Positions 50,301 through 63,485 of a stretch of DNA of 64,000 nt are shown piece by piece. Source of the stretch: Simmondsia chinensis (taxonomy: Eukaryota > Streptophyta > Magnoliopsida > Caryophyllales > Simmondsiaceae). The stretch is taken from NCBI GenBank assembly GCA_018398585.1, contig JAGTTD010000016.1, positions 26,397,212 through 26,461,211 on the forward strand, given 5' to 3'. The position numbers and the translations under genes were made by a program. The notes below the pieces were generated by a model. The model ran no database searches and was not told the DNA's origin. It saw only the letters and a program-made list of their open reading frames with translations. The first letter of the stretch is position 1, and every line of letters starts with the position of its first letter.

Positions 50301-53300
50301 CATATATTTATACATAGAACATATTTCAAAATCAAAGGCCACAAACATATCAGAACAATAAAAGGGTTTCTTTGCAGTATGCCACGGAAAAAAAAGGGTT
50401 TGCAGGCTTGTTGATGAACCCTATCCTCTAATAAGTGTCCAAGCAATTAAGCTCCTCTAGAACCTGCTTTTGGCTTCTTTGTAACTGAACCATCAGATAA
50501 GAATTTTTTTTTTTTTTTTTTTTTTTTTGTTGTTGCTACATTAAGCAGATTGGATTAACCTTTCTTTTTGCGACTCAATAGGGGACTGATAGTAGAGGCA
50601 AGTAAAACAAAAACAATACATATAATATAGTTGGAGATGTCCAGCAACAAAAAATGTGTTATTCTCTCGCCAATACTCAAGACCCATTTTATATATTTCT
50701 TTAGATAATTGACAAACAGAGAGAATAATTCCTTTTGCCTAATGCACTGACAGGGTGGCATAGTCAACGGCAAAGAAAAGCATAAAAACAGTACCTTGTA
50801 GGGTTCTGAGAAGAGCCAAGATCCAAAACCAGATCACCAGAACCTTTTCCCATTGTCAACACATTAGCTTTATCTTCTGATAAAGGCCAGCAGACAGAAC
50901 TTGTTGTACACTTGAAGAGCCTCATCACTGGCCGATAAATCAAGAAAGCTACCTAAAACATAGGAAGAGAAATATCATCTAAACAATAGCATGGTGATCA
51001 TGTTTTCTTTAAATTATTCAGCTAGAAATGAAAAGAATACGAACTTTGGAACCAAAGGCATCTATACACAACAAAAGACGAATAATAGTACCTCAGGGTC
51101 TAGATGATATAGGTGCACTAGATCATTCAAAGAGGGTATGAGTTGAGCATATGCAGCTGCTGGAGTGAATGCATTACAAAGGAATTCTACATATTGAAGT
51201 AGAACACCATGGCACCTGTCAAGCTGCTCGCTTACCATTTTAATGTAAGGAGCATTTGCATTTATGACAACCCTGCAAAACATACAAGTTGACAAAATTA
51301 CTAAGAGTATAGCTATCTGATAGCAAACACAAAGTCCAATAGGCAATCCACCTTCCAGAACAATTCACCGGTGACAGGCCCAATTCAGCAACTAGGTAAG
51401 TTCCAGACCAGAGTGCCTTAACCATTTTTCTTTTATTTGTACACGAACCTTATCCAATTAATGCTAGAGTGAAAGAACCAATGGATGGAAAATGCTACCA
51501 AAGGAAGCATATTTGAGACTATAATACTGAAAGGTAGTCTTCTCATTTTCTTATTTTGTAAGGAATCAGAAACATAGGACGGCATATAATCATCTGCTAC
51601 TACACCTCTTAAGAGCATTTACAAGTGTGATATTGCACTGGTACAAATAGATAAAGACATCAGTGGCTTCTCCCTTCTATACAATGTGATTTTCTCTTCA
51701 AAATGTGTCATTGACTAAAGCATCCATAGTGAATTTTTCCATGTAATATATTTACTTTGTCAAACAAATAACTACTTTTTGATAATTTGTGCACCTCTAT
51801 TCCTTAACAAGTCACTTTGGCGGGTCAGAACAAGATTCTTACCCAGAGCGATGCTGGGCAATCAGCAGCAAAAGGGGGGTCGCTAGCTTCGGCTCATCCT
51901 TTGGAAGCAGTGAGTCCCTCAGCCTATTAGTAGATTTGATTAATGCCTGGAATGGGGTTCAGATGAATTTTGACGTCAATTAGAATCTCATAGAGACTTA
52001 AAATATAACTAGGACAAACACAATGGAGAGAATTACAGAAAGCAGAGAATAACACATTAAACATTAAAAGCACTTTTAGATTGCGAAAATTTTCTAGTTT
52101 TCCATCTCTATTTTTCGAAGTGTTTTGTACAGTAAATGGAGAACTGGAAAACACTTGGAAACTTTTTATTAACAAAATGAAGAACTGCCATCCTCAACTA
52201 CAAAGAAAAACTCGGAAAAATTCCAGCTCAATACAAATGGGACAAAACTCGAAAACCGTGTTTTCGTAGAAAAATCAAAAAGCTAGGTCTTTGAACGCAA
52301 TGTCTTGAAAAACACAGGTTTAGAGAATTTTGTAGAGAGAAGCAGGACGTTTCTCTCATGTGAACATGCCCTAATGTTATCTAGATCCGATCCAAGAAAG
52401 ACAAACAACATTTTGATTTGGAACCAGATACTAAGACCTGAAATGACAGAACATAACATTGTTCAAAAGGATTTTAACATTTCATCAGATGAAATTTACT
52501 TAGCAGATCAACATTGAACATATACATAATTCCGTATGTGCAGAATTTCTGTAAATTTGTGTATGTACACTTATGAATTCCAACCCCCCCCCCCCCCCCC
52601 CCCCCCCCCCCGGGGGGCTAAAAAGAATAAAAAAAAAGAAAAGGAGTACAAAGCAAGGCTAATATTGCAAACATCAAAGTCCATGAAAAATGTAGACTGG
52701 ACATAGAACCCAGACTTCTTGAGGTAGCAAAAGTCAAAGACACATGATCAAACATCCAGTGAATTGTTGAACCTAATTTTTCCTGCACGCAATACTTTCC
52801 CATGATCCTCACACAGAAATAGTAAAATAGGTTGCACGTCTTTTTGCAAATAGAAACAAAAAAATATTGAAATAGCGTATGCATTAATGTATAGATCAAA
52901 GTGTAGAGAGAAAGAAGCGAGCACTTGTAGAGAAACCTCCAAAAGCTCATGCCAAATAATTTTGAACCACCTTATTATTCCTGGTTATCCCGAAAGAGGT
53001 AGCCAGATAGCGGAGCGACTCGCCCCCTGCCATGGCATCCAACTGCTCTTCAGTCATGTTTTCTGTATATTGAACATTAGCCATCTGCTGTACAAGCTCC
53101 TATGTGGGTAAACAGCCAACAATGAAAAACAATCAGCGTAAGATACTCGACACGAGTTCTATAAAAAAACAGATACTCGACACGAGAACAACGTTGCACA
53201 TAGAACATTATAAAACTACCTGCAATAAAATAAGTTCAATGCCTTGCCCCCTTTTCAACTGATTTACAAGGTACTGGAACAGACCACGCAGCTCCATTGA

Positions 53301-56300
53301 AGGGTACTTCTTACATCTACAAAAGAAAGAAGAAATACTACAAGTTCTACAGGGTACTTCCACGAGAAAATCAAACAGAGCATGATGCATATGAAACGCA
53401 GTTGTTGAACAGTAAAGAGAAATAAAATAGACCTCCTACAATACTTATATGGGAAATATAACAGTTGGAATAGAGATGGACCTTATACAGAGCACCAGTG
53501 TTCAATAAAAAATGTAACCAAATCCAAGGTACTCACATACTTGAACAAAACCAAATCAACCATACTTGCATACTTTTTCTCGGCTAAGTCAAATCAGACA
53601 TGAACATCAATGTTAAAAACCCATGCACCAGAGTCTTGACTTTCCAATCTTGAAAAATAAATAGTATTCACCAATACACCCGCAAGTAGAATATAGTTTT
53701 TTTTTTTTTTTTTTAAATTAAAGCACATATGGAATAGCTATCCGGACTCGATCTTAAGGATGGGGGTCCTTGGAAACAGCCTCTCTTTCACCAGGAAGGG
53801 GAAAGGCTGCGTACATCCACCCCCCAGACCCTGCTTCGTGCGGGAGCCCCTGTGGCATTGGGACTGTTGTTGTTGTATAGAATAGCTATCCGGTCAGAAA
53901 TTTTAAGTAGTTCTTCGTTCAGACAGTGTGGTAACCGATTGAAAGCAGGAAAACTGAGAAAGAAGGGTAACCTATTTGATCCTCTAGCACTGCCCTTAAA
54001 CCGCACCCAAAAAAACAAAAAAAAAAAGGAAACCATTCTGCATGGTCACCATAAGATGACTGCTAAATACAAGCGCCTAGAAATCTCTAGTGTTCTGTAA
54101 CAACCCGAATTCAAAAGCCAGTAATAGTTCTAACAGAATATACGAATAGCTTATACTTGTGAACCATCTTTAACAGGGTATGCTGCTTCCTTCACCATAC
54201 CGCCACATCAAACTAGGTAAGAAGCTATACTTCGATCAAATATAGACAATACAGACAATACAGACAATATAGACAATAGCCAGAACTAAGAGTAACGAGC
54301 TATTTTGATCAAAGTGTAACAAGCTTTCATCACAATGTTGCTTCCATCCTTCACCATACCCTCATAGCCGGAACAGTCAGAATTGTGAATTGTTAACATC
54401 TATATTTTTCAGCTGAAAGCAGACGAAATGAGACACACAACTCAATAGCAGTATAATTAACTCACGGTATCTGTCTATTAAAAGGTCAAGAACAATTTCT
54501 CCAAACCACCTTGTTTACATCCGGCCACCAAACTTCTATACATCGCTACTGGGATTTACTCCAGAAAATTAAATCACATAAAGGTAACAAAATTAATCAG
54601 CGTCTCTGCTCTTACTTAATGGAGGCTCCCGCGAGTGTAATAAATCTAAGTATCCATCAACAACACGGTATACATATGATACAAAGATCTGCTAACCAAC
54701 ATATCAAGCAGCTAGCCTTGAAAGCTATAGGTGAGGAAAAAACTCGGAAGGTGGATGCTCGAACCCCTCACAGACACAACTCAAATGTGGACAATCTCAT
54801 ACATGGAAGACCGAAAACTACAGTGCACTGGTGGAAAATAGAGCGTGAACCCTCAACAGAAAACCACCTGAATCGCCTATTTTCCCTCGTATTATTATGA
54901 ACTTGCATTTCAACCCTATATAAGATCCAAAACACCCCATGAAAGCCTACATCACTCAGCAAGCAAAGACACCATGACAATGATAGTCTGACCGCGGAAG
55001 ACATGAAGCAGCAGCAACTGCAGCATTAAAAACATCCTCAACACCATTAATCTTGCAAATATCCAAAAACTGAATGTACAAAGAATTCTGAATCTCATTA
55101 AATGCCATTGAGGAAGAGGACTAAAAGAAGATCCGACATATTGAAAGCATCATCCAAGATATTGCGTATTTGACCATGTCAAAATAAGTTCTAGATCCCA
55201 GGGAGAAAGGAGCAGAGTGCTAGCACACAGTATTAAGTTTCTAACAACGAAGGCACAATATGTTACCATTATATTACATATGCATACAGAAAATGTACAT
55301 TGACAAACATGGAAGCAGGAAAGGTCACATTCTCTAATGAACTGAGATTTTAAAAAAATCCAAACAGAATATGATGAGAATTGAGGACTACAAGCAACCA
55401 AAAATAAAGAGTAGTACATACAAGTGTCCCCAAAATGAGGCCAATGATTGAAGCCAGTCTGACAGATTAAGCCCATCATCTTTTAGCTTTTCACGTCCAC
55501 TTTGCGCCAATCGCTCAATGACAACGTATTCTAATACATCATATTCTAGCTGCAGCACATAAAAACAAAAAAATGGCATATCAGCAAATGCTACCATAAG
55601 ATCACTTAGGAACTCGCAAACACCATCCAGTGGTTAAGAAGACAGTTGTGGGCGTGAAAATTAATACTGAGCAAATAAGGACAAATATATGAAGAAACAA
55701 AATGAAGGCTCATTAGAACCCTCAATATAACTCAACATGAGCAAGTAGCTCGTAGCCCAGTGGTGTGGTTCCCGGTCGCCTATGTGAGAGCGCCGGGGTT
55801 CAAGCCCCCACTAGAGCACCCCCCTCCCCTGGATTTACCATGATTAAAAAAAAATATATATATATATATATAACTCAACATGCATCCATGTTTTTCTGAG
55901 AGAACTTACAGAAAAAGCAAATTTAATTATGTCATCCAGTTTTAGGATTCAATGCTTGCTAGATCCTTTACATCACACTAGACAAGTTCGAAACAATTAT
56001 CCAACAGAATCTGCAAGAATGTTTCACTCAAAATCTTTAAGCATCTAACATGTAATCAAGTAGCAGTTCACAGTTGTCTCACAATCTTGGTCACATACTT
56101 CGACATATCACAGTGATAAGTAACTGACAACTAGCCAAAATCTCATTGTGCAACAGGCCCTACAGCTATTTGACCCTGGCATTTAACACTCAACAATACA
56201 AGTAGAATGCATTCCACATGTCAATACCTTAATAAAAAATATTAAAAAATGGTGACTAGTTTGTGGTCAAAGGTTAACAAGGTACATTAACGAGAAATTC

Positions 56301-59300
56301 AAGCTCAATTGCAAGACTTTAAAACAATATTAGAGCAATAAAGAATGATATCCCGAGGAAGAAGAGAATTAAACAAGATTTCACCATAAGGAAGTACCTT
56401 TTACATATGGTTAAATTAAGGTTAGGTTTAAGCTAGTATGGTTACCCTCAGGAAATGATCAGGGAAAGGAGACATTACAACTACAAACTTTCCCAGTGAG
56501 TGAACAGTAGCAGAACAAAAGGAGGTTTCTAATTCATTGATCAAAAATGAACAAAGAAAAGGAAATAATGGAGAAATATATAGGCAGGAGGATCATGGCC
56601 ATCCTTTCAGAAACGATAGCTTCCTTTTATTGAAATATGTACTTGGAAGGATCTCTTGAGACCAATGGTTGAGCATTTAAATTGAAGAAATTTCGCAATG
56701 AAGAGGCAGTAGCAACTCCTTGAAAAATGAAGAATGGTTGAGATGGGTGTGATGTAAGTCTTCTCAACCCGGCAATTCTGCCATGGAATCTGTCTGAAAT
56801 TGCTTTCTTGACTTTACGGTAGAGGTAGATGCTCTATACGGGTCTATAAAGGACTTTCAGAAAGAATAGGACAAGATCCATAATTAAATATTTGGAAGGA
56901 TATGTAGTACACTTTGAGACAGTAAATACAAAAGAATTTTCTTGAAGGAGGAAAAGTCTAAGTACACAAGCATTGTCCCATAAAAAAAATGACTTCCAAA
57001 GACCGTAAAAACAATTTCAGGAAAACAAATATTGAAAACGGAAAACTAAATTCCAAAAAGGTTGAAAAGTCTCCTGTAATTACTTCAAAATTATTTTAAA
57101 TGATATACATACACAAGGCATGCGAAATCAAGTCTGAGTGCCGAGGGTTCAACATCTTAACCACCTCAATTCTGATTGCTCACTTTCCTGTCATTGACAA
57201 AATCTCCTTGCAAACCACCTAAATACAATTTTTCACTCTAGCAAGTATAGAATGACTGACAAAGCATTGCAGCACAAGAGTCAGGTGAAATTGAGATTGC
57301 AATGTCTCCGCCAGAACCATCACCAAAATCCACATAGAATTGTCAATAGCTTTCCATTCTGAAAAGTCCTCCATGTCATGACTTTTCCGTCTTCAACCAT
57401 GATGCAGTCACTAGATCCATCTGGATCAAAATGTAGTATCGATGTTGGCTAAGTATGAAAAGTACTGAAATCCCCCATGATCAAACACATTCCCAGATCT
57501 ACCAAAAAAGTCATGATTCCTGATGCATGTCAAGTGAAAAGTTCCATTCAAATGATTATTCACTAACTGAACTGGTATTTAGCCAGCTTACCAGTTTGCT
57601 AGAGATGTCATGCCACCCTAGATACGCACTCATGGCCAACTTCTGGCTAACTAGAACAGAAAGCCTAATATTAGATCTTTGCTGCAACTCCACCAAATGC
57701 AGATCGGAATTTATGACAGGCAACTCTGCATGCACCTTATCACAGGAAAACTCAAAGGTTCGCCTGGGTTATCAGCTTCAGCAGGATGACTAACAGACCA
57801 TTCACTGATGATTACAGGATCCATATGAGGCTATAATGCTGCTAACCCAAACTTCATTGAACCGGAAAGAGATGCTCAAACTAACAAATCTGGTCAAATT
57901 TCAACGTAACAATCCACATAAAACACATGCCTTTGTCCAATTCATTCCTCCTATTGACCCTTTATGCTCTTGTTGAACGACTGGCCACTCAGCAGCCAAA
58001 TAAACCACAACATGCACTTTATTCTCTCATCCCTTTCAGACCCATCACTCAGAAGTGCAGAAGCAGAGATCCTCCAGCTCATCAGAACCAATTCGTCACC
58101 AAGCATTGATCTTCACTGAAACTTGCCAACAGCAGACCCCAAAGCCTCTGTACAAAGGTCTGTCCCTCATTGCCTCTTAGAAATGAATATGTTCTTTGCG
58201 ACCAGGCCACCAAAGTCATACGTTTAGGCTCTTATTCAACAATCAACAATGATCTCATGAAGCATAGCACAACGGTGATCCTTAGTACATTAAAAAGTCC
58301 AAGGTCCCCTTACAAGCTAATCTTCTTAGGTAACTTTTTGTCTTCACCAACATCGTATCGAGAACAAGGTGAATGCCGACTATGCCAATAACAATTCAGT
58401 ACTGAGACTGCACAATGCTCTCTTCCGGAAAACTGTAAACAACCTTAGGAGTATGAAGAAGACTTGTTTCAGACTTGGGATTTGGGTAGAACATGCATTC
58501 AGAGTAAGAACACGGAAAGATCTTTTGGAGTAAGAAGGAAATAATTTTTGGAGGACCCCTTTTAAAGTAGTAGTTACATAGTTATGTTGTCCTCAACTTG
58601 CAAGGAATGATACCAGGCTGACCCTCTGCTTTGGGTCGAAATCACTTCTTAGGACTTCATTGTGGAACACAGCATTTGGGCACCCAAAGGAATTGCTTCA
58701 ACTCAATCTAAACCAAGCTTCAGGAAAGCTACTAATATTTCCTGGAAACCCGTCACACATCACAAGTGATTTTCAATACCTGTGTTAAGTACTTGAATGC
58801 ATCCACAACTGGAGTAATCATATCCTTGTACGCCTCAATCTGCACAGGATATCAAGTTCTTTCTTAGAAATAGCCAAAAGCCTCAACAAAGTTTTACAGC
58901 TTTTGAAGCATTGCTCCCTTAAATGCCACCCGCCATCCCCAAGATGCATGGTCAAAGAATGGGGCGGCTGAGAGGCCCCACCATTTTTTTTACTCATACG
59001 CAAACCTGGCCCAAACAACAAAAGATAGTATGAGTACCTGGTGAACAATTGTCCGGAGGACAATCAAGGGATTAGCATGGGATAACTTTGCAACCATGCG
59101 ACCAAGCTGCTTCAAGTTTTCCTTTGCAAGCCGTTTCAAGATCCTTCTGGTGTCCAACTACATGTGCATTACAGAGTGAGTACTGGCATCCACTGGTCGC
59201 ATGCAAATTGTAATAAACCTTTAACATTAGACATTAAGAGCTATCTTACCTTTGCTGTTTGTCGTGCTGCCAATATCATTGGTATCCGCTCATCATCTTT

Positions 59301-62300
59301 CTCCCATTCACCATATAGACGATACCTTGCCTACGAAGAACAAATTTCAATTTAAGGCCAGATTAGCTATTGAATATCTTCTATTTTACACACACAATAG
59401 CAGTATTGCACAATATAACGCACCTCATATGGAAGGAGACTCATAACTTGCCAAATTTCCATCACAACTGCTGGATTGGCTGGTATTAACTGCAATGAAG
59501 GAAGCAGACATGATCCCAAGGCTTCCTCAATCCTCGACCTAGCTTCTTTCATGTGAGAACGAGGAGCATTAATCACAGCCCTGACAGAATCAGGTCTGAA
59601 AGTTGCAGGACCATTCTTGACAAGTTCAAGAGCAGACAGGTAGTAGCCCCTCAAAACCCTACAGACCTGTTCAAGAAGAAAGTGAAGATACAAACTTACT
59701 ATGAAAATATAACAATAATAAGAAAGCCAGCCCAAAAAATAGAAAAAAGGGTTAGAAACTCCTCACCTTCTGCAGCAACAAGGCATCACAATGCAGATAA
59801 GGTCCAGCACAAGCAAGCATCTCAAATAGTCCTTTTGGTAGATCAATAAATGATCTGCTCGCTGACATATCTACAGCATCCACAGGAAGACTGCTTACAG
59901 CAGAAGAACCACCATTCTGGGGATGCATTTGACGAACAATATCATATGCTGAAGACACTGACTTTTCGATAAGCCTGAAAGCATACAGTGTTAGAGAGAA
60001 AATACGCACACCTATGCCAATATTTAATTGCTAAAAAGAAGTAAGCTAGCCAAAAGAACTGCAAGAGAGAATAGCCAATAAGGCCTCAATCTAGTGGTTA
60101 AAACATTATAAAGGTTGAGGCCCTAGGACATGAAGTCCTACGTTCGAATCCCCTTACCCCCAAACTCATTTGCCTATAAAAATATAGAACTACAAGAGAA
60201 AATAAATTGCTGTACTATGCTGATATAAATCTTACAAACATCAATCATGCATCCTCATATATCCATGAACAGATGTGTGTCAATCACTTTGCAGAACTTT
60301 TTAATGCAATGCAATGAGAAATAAAGGGAAAAAGCAGAGTCAACCACATTTCTTTATTTTTTATCGATAAACAGAAGGGTCAACCACATTCCCACCCCCC
60401 CCCCCCCCCCCCCCCCTCCCCCCAAAAAAAAAAAAGAGAGATAAACTAGCCATGCCATATCATATTTACATTATTACATACCTAAACAATCCATTACAGA
60501 TTTGAGTATGCTCCACAGGATTAAAAGGTGCTAGCCGCTCAAATAGCATATTTGCATGATACCTGCAAAACCATTCACCAGACAAATGTATTAGTGAAGC
60601 AGGAGACACATCAAACAATATAACCAACTGAAGAATAACGCTAAAACATTAGCTTTCCTTTTCTTATGCTTCATGTGAAAAGCAAATATTCTTTTAAAAT
60701 ATCAAACAATCAGATCCGTTGTTTGCAAAGGGGTAATAACACTCGTACAGAATAGTATTATGTGCTGCAGAATAAAGTAATCAAATAACAGCCTTCTTAG
60801 GGAACTGACAAGGTATAGAATGTTTTTCAAGTCTAAGTTTCCATCGTGATCAAAATCTGGAACCATAAATATCCTTCTGGGCTATATCCAATAGATACAA
60901 ATATACAAAACAAAGGCCACACTTATTTTATACGCAAGGTCCTCCCAGTATTCCTGAAGACATAGCAAGAATTCAAGAAAACAATTCCCATGGCTTATGT
61001 AACCTCAACTTTATTTATTCCTTTTCAGCTCTTTGGCATCCTACCATCTTTTTTCCTGTCATTCCACGGGGCCCAGGATACATCAAGCAGCATACCAGAG
61101 GACAGGCTAGATTTGAACAGGTATGTTAATTCCAGCCGTATCTACATATCATAAGTGATGACTGAACCATCAGTACAACTACCACAGGCGTAGCAAAAAC
61201 ATTTGGGAGCTTCCAACAAACCAAATCCAGTTGCACATGAAATGAATGGGAAAGGTGCATAAGCAGATCCAAAGAAATGAGAGAAAACCAAGACAAAAGA
61301 AAAAGAAAAGTATGCATCAGTTCTACCATACCAGTCATCCACAAACAGAAAACCACTGAGCAAGCCCAAAGTCTGATTACTTTCGAGCTCGGAAGAACGT
61401 TCAGCAACTGCCTGAGTTTCTATGTCTAATGCAGCATAGAGATCTACTGTCACATCCCCTTGCTTCTCATCATCCATAAGATCCTTCCCAGTGGCAGCAA
61501 GGTTTATTTTGCCAATTTTGTTTGCCTGTTACATTGAACCATGAGAGTAAAGAACATTGCAAAAAACGAACAAAAGCTTGTAGCAATGATACAACTCAGA
61601 TAAAGTGATGCAGAATGTATAACTTTCAAAAGGCAATAAATATACGGTCTCTTATTCCCACATTCCATCAAGCATGTAAAAACATGAAATAAGTAAGAGG
61701 ATAAACAGGAGTAAACTAAGCTTCAACCAGTAAGATCATGAGTTTTCCTGGGAAAAATCAGTAAACTTCAAACCAAGCGCACAATAAAAGGCTCTAGTTC
61801 CTATCTTAGCGACACTCTAATGAAAAAGAAAGGTATTAAGAGAATTACCATTGAAGCAGAAACAAAGCCTAAAAAAGGATCCCCTCTCCCTGCTTTTTCC
61901 CTTTGTAGATAAATTTCAAACCAAACGCACACTAAAAGAAATCAGCAGCCTTTTCTTTTGATCTATCTTTACTTTTTTGTGGAAAAACACTTTGCGCTCT
62001 GAAGTCAAGACACCAAACAGTACGAGCCATCAGAAACCAAATGGAAAACATTAGACGGAATAGTCACACAAGCTGCATACCATGTCTACTAAAAAGCAAA
62101 ATCGCCCATCAATGTAGCAAAGCACCAAACGCTCCACCCACTCCAACGGCTAGAAAACCCTCCCAGTTGAAAGTTAACCTCTAATCTCAAAAAGACGGCA
62201 AAAGCAAAAAAAAATAGAACAAAAAAAACCTCGAGCACACGAAGACCCAATTCCTATTTCTGTCTCTCTCTTGTCCCTTAGACCAAGTGATTTGCTTCAC

Positions 62301-63485
62301 CCAGACCAAAAAACCCAAATCTACGGACCACCAGCTTCAACCTCCATATCTGCCAACTCTAACCATATAATCAACTCGCAGTTTAGAACTACGTCACAAT
62401 CATGGTCAAAACGCAATGTCACTGAAGCGGGCTGTCATAGACATTACATAGGGGTCGCACCAATCCTCATTGGATTCATTAGGGATCATAAGCTACTTTC
62501 AAGGCTTATTTTGGCCAAAATGAATGGAAAGCCATTTAAATCTTAATAAGTTGTTGATAGTTCTTTACACATGAACAAATGTACAAGTATGTTTTCAATA
62601 AATGAAACACAATGCATATCGGTCACAAAAGTACCAACCATGTAACAGCCAACCATGTAACTGTTCGATAAATGCCCAACATGCAACAATCGTTACATTA
62701 CATTAAGTTTTTATATGCTTTGACACAAGTAACACAACACAGGCTTTGACACAAGTAACACAACACAGCGACATTCTAACTTCCACTTGAGAACATTGCA
62801 AGGCATGAGGGGCAAAAGGGAAACAAATATGAAATGACTAATTCGCAATCACTTACATAGTGTTCCCAGAGTCTTCCACCTTAATACCAAAGTTTTACTA
62901 GGAATTCTATGATGACAAATGTTGTTCAGTATTAACAGATGTCAACATATTTTTAACTAAAAGGTTCAAACATTGAAAAGGCATGTATCACAGTCTCAAA
63001 AACATCACAACATATATTGCAAAGTTCCAAATTCTGAAAAGCTAGATGAAAATGGGGGAAATTTGGTCATATTACCATACTTGCCAATATTTCATGATCA
63101 TGTATTTTCCATCATCCTATCATTGCACAACGCAATGTTTTGCATTATTATCCAGCTATGTGCTATTTGGACAACTTTTACTTGCCTACCAATATCGCTC
63201 TTTTTTTAACATACTTGCCTATCAATATCACATCAAAGTAATGGCTACATATATCCTGAACACGATTTACAAGCAATTCCTGAAATTCAAATCATGATGC
63301 AGGACAATGGACCAGACAATAACATCATGTATCCCAACAAAACTAACTAAAAAAAAATCTCATATTGAAATTAACTACCAGAAAAAAGAAAAATATGCAA
63401 ATAACCAACCTCATCGAGTCGCTTGGAAGAGATCGCATTATAATGCTCAAATGCTTCCTCATCTTTTGGAAGTAAATGTGCATAT
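41390..63485 (-). CDS. THO2: THO complex subunit 2 (THO2/THOC2), 5' end beyond window; 22 coding exons
   Basis: Largest scaffold subunit of the nuclear THO/TREX complex, which couples transcription to mRNA export and in plants also affects small-RNA production. Coding exons (minus): 63485-63410, 61525-61332, 60562-60482, 59974-59767, 59666-59424, 59330-59250, 59157-59038, 58839-58780, 55549-55422, 53316-53220, 53099-52971, 51946-51843, 51272-51092, 50952-50795, 47970-47364, 47272-47168, 46126-45971, 45880-45800, 45656-45258, 44701-43607, 42970-42642 and 41459-41390. All phases agree; 4702 bp encode about 1566 residues. Landmarks are HLLPKDEEAFEHYNAISSKR, SNQTLGLLSGFLFVDDWYHA, DGLNLSDWLQSLASFWGHL, LKINMEFLQRCIFPRCTFS and SGINIEKRVAKIKGEEREDL, then a charged Arg/Glu/Asp/Ser tail ending KRRHRK. 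The N-terminal 300 or so residues of the family are missing and must lie right of 64000. No stop or frameshift is seen. Confidence 0.96.
41828..42195. repeat. Possible MITE in the last THO2 intron
   Basis: The ends CCCCCTTTGTTTTGACGG and CTTTAAACCAAAAGGAGC are roughly inverted, with A/T-rich halves (GGAAAATATTTTG versus AAAAATTTTCACAA). No coding capacity is present. Confidence 0.4.
45057..45191 (+). mobile_element. RTE/SINE 3'-module copy (about 135 bp) in a THO2 intron
   Basis: GGGGGTCCTGGGACACAACC, GAGGTAAGGCTACATACATC, ATGCGGGAGCCCTTGAGACA and TTGTTGTTGTTGTTG form the full module. It lies in the 556-bp intron between coding exons 45656-45258 and 44701-43607, in antisense to THO2. Duplication not clear. 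Confidence 0.85.
48750..48811 (-). mobile_element. 62-bp RTE/SINE 3'-end insertion, 9-bp TSD, in a THO2 intron
   Basis: Flanked by TAAATTTAC at 48741-48749 and 48812-48820. It contains the inverted TTG tail and AACCCAGTGCCCAAGGGCTC, truncated after the GGGGGTTGAGATG part. Confidence 0.88.
49390..49755. mobile_element. MITE (TCAATTTAGTCC family) in a THO2 intron
   Basis: The left end ACCGTACTATCCTCACC and right end GGCCATGAGTAACCCTT are weakly inverted. Internal phrases GGTTGGTTGCCACGTGTCAG and AGGACAAAATTAGGATG match the element at 26730-27480. No coding capacity is present. Confidence 0.55.
50210..50285 (-). mobile_element. tRNA-derived SINE head fragment in a THO2 intron
   Basis: On the minus strand TAGCCTGGTGGTTAGGATGG (A-box-like) is followed by GAGGTTCGAGGGAC (B-box-like) about 30 bp later. 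There is no acceptor-stem pairing and no 3' body, so it is a SINE fragment or tRNA-like relic rather than a tRNA gene. Confidence 0.5.
50503..50528. repeat. Poly-T tract
   Basis: About 26 T in a THO2 intron, followed by GTTGTTGCTACA; possibly the tail of an old minus-strand retroelement. Confidence 0.7.
52584..52617. repeat. C28-G6 homopolymer block in a THO2 intron
   Basis: A run of 28 C (52584-52611) directly followed by six G. The C-to-G switch could mark an assembly join or a strand-switch artefact. Confidence 0.85.
53746..53879 (+). mobile_element. RTE/SINE 3'-module copy (134 bp), 14-bp TSD, in a THO2 intron
   Basis: Flanked by GAATAGCTATCCGG at 53732-53745 and 53880-53893. The interior reads GGGGGTCCTTGGAAACAGCC, GAAAGGCTGCGTACATCC, CAGACCCTGCTTCGTGCGGG, GGCATTGGG and TTG repeats. 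Confidence 0.93.
55740..55867 (+). mobile_element. tRNA-derived SINE (128 bp), 15-bp TSD, in a THO2 intron
   Basis: Flanked by ATATAACTCAACATG at 55725-55739 and 55868-55882. The head has TAGCCCAGTGGTGTGG (A-box-like) and GGGTTCAAGCCCC (B-box-like), spaced as in tRNA genes. The body ends in an A-rich/TA repeat tail. No tRNA cloverleaf closes at the acceptor stem. Confidence 0.85.
55883..58779. other. Rest of a long THO2 intron: no recognisable element
   Basis: The intron between coding exons 58839-58780 and 55549-55422 is 3.2 kb. Apart from the SINE at its left side I see only AT-rich unique-looking DNA. Open frames at 57527-58391 are under 90 codons and match nothing I recognise. Confidence 0.4.
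60074..60185 (+). mobile_element. tRNA-derived SINE (112 bp) with imperfect 19-bp TSD, in a THO2 intron
   Basis: Flanked by AGAACTGCAAGAGAGAATA (60055-60073) and AGAACTACAAGAGAAAATA (60186-60204), two mismatches. The head reads CTCAATCTAGTGGTTAAAAC (A-box-like) and ACGTTCGAATCCCC (B-box-like), and the body is short. It is a different family from the copy at 55740 judging by its sequence. Confidence 0.75.
60395..60423. repeat. C22-T-C6 tract in a THO2 intron
   Basis: Twenty-two C, one T, six C, then a run of A. Simple repeat. Confidence 0.88.

Noticed and set aside
55745..55812. tRNA gene
   Set aside because: A- and B-box-like motifs are present but no acceptor stem forms, and the unit has a SINE body, tail and TSD. 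The same applies to 60074-60185 and 50210-50285.
57527..58391. Small plus-strand open frames inside the 3.2-kb THO2 intron
   Set aside because: All are under 90 codons, with no recognisable domain and no promoter or splice context.
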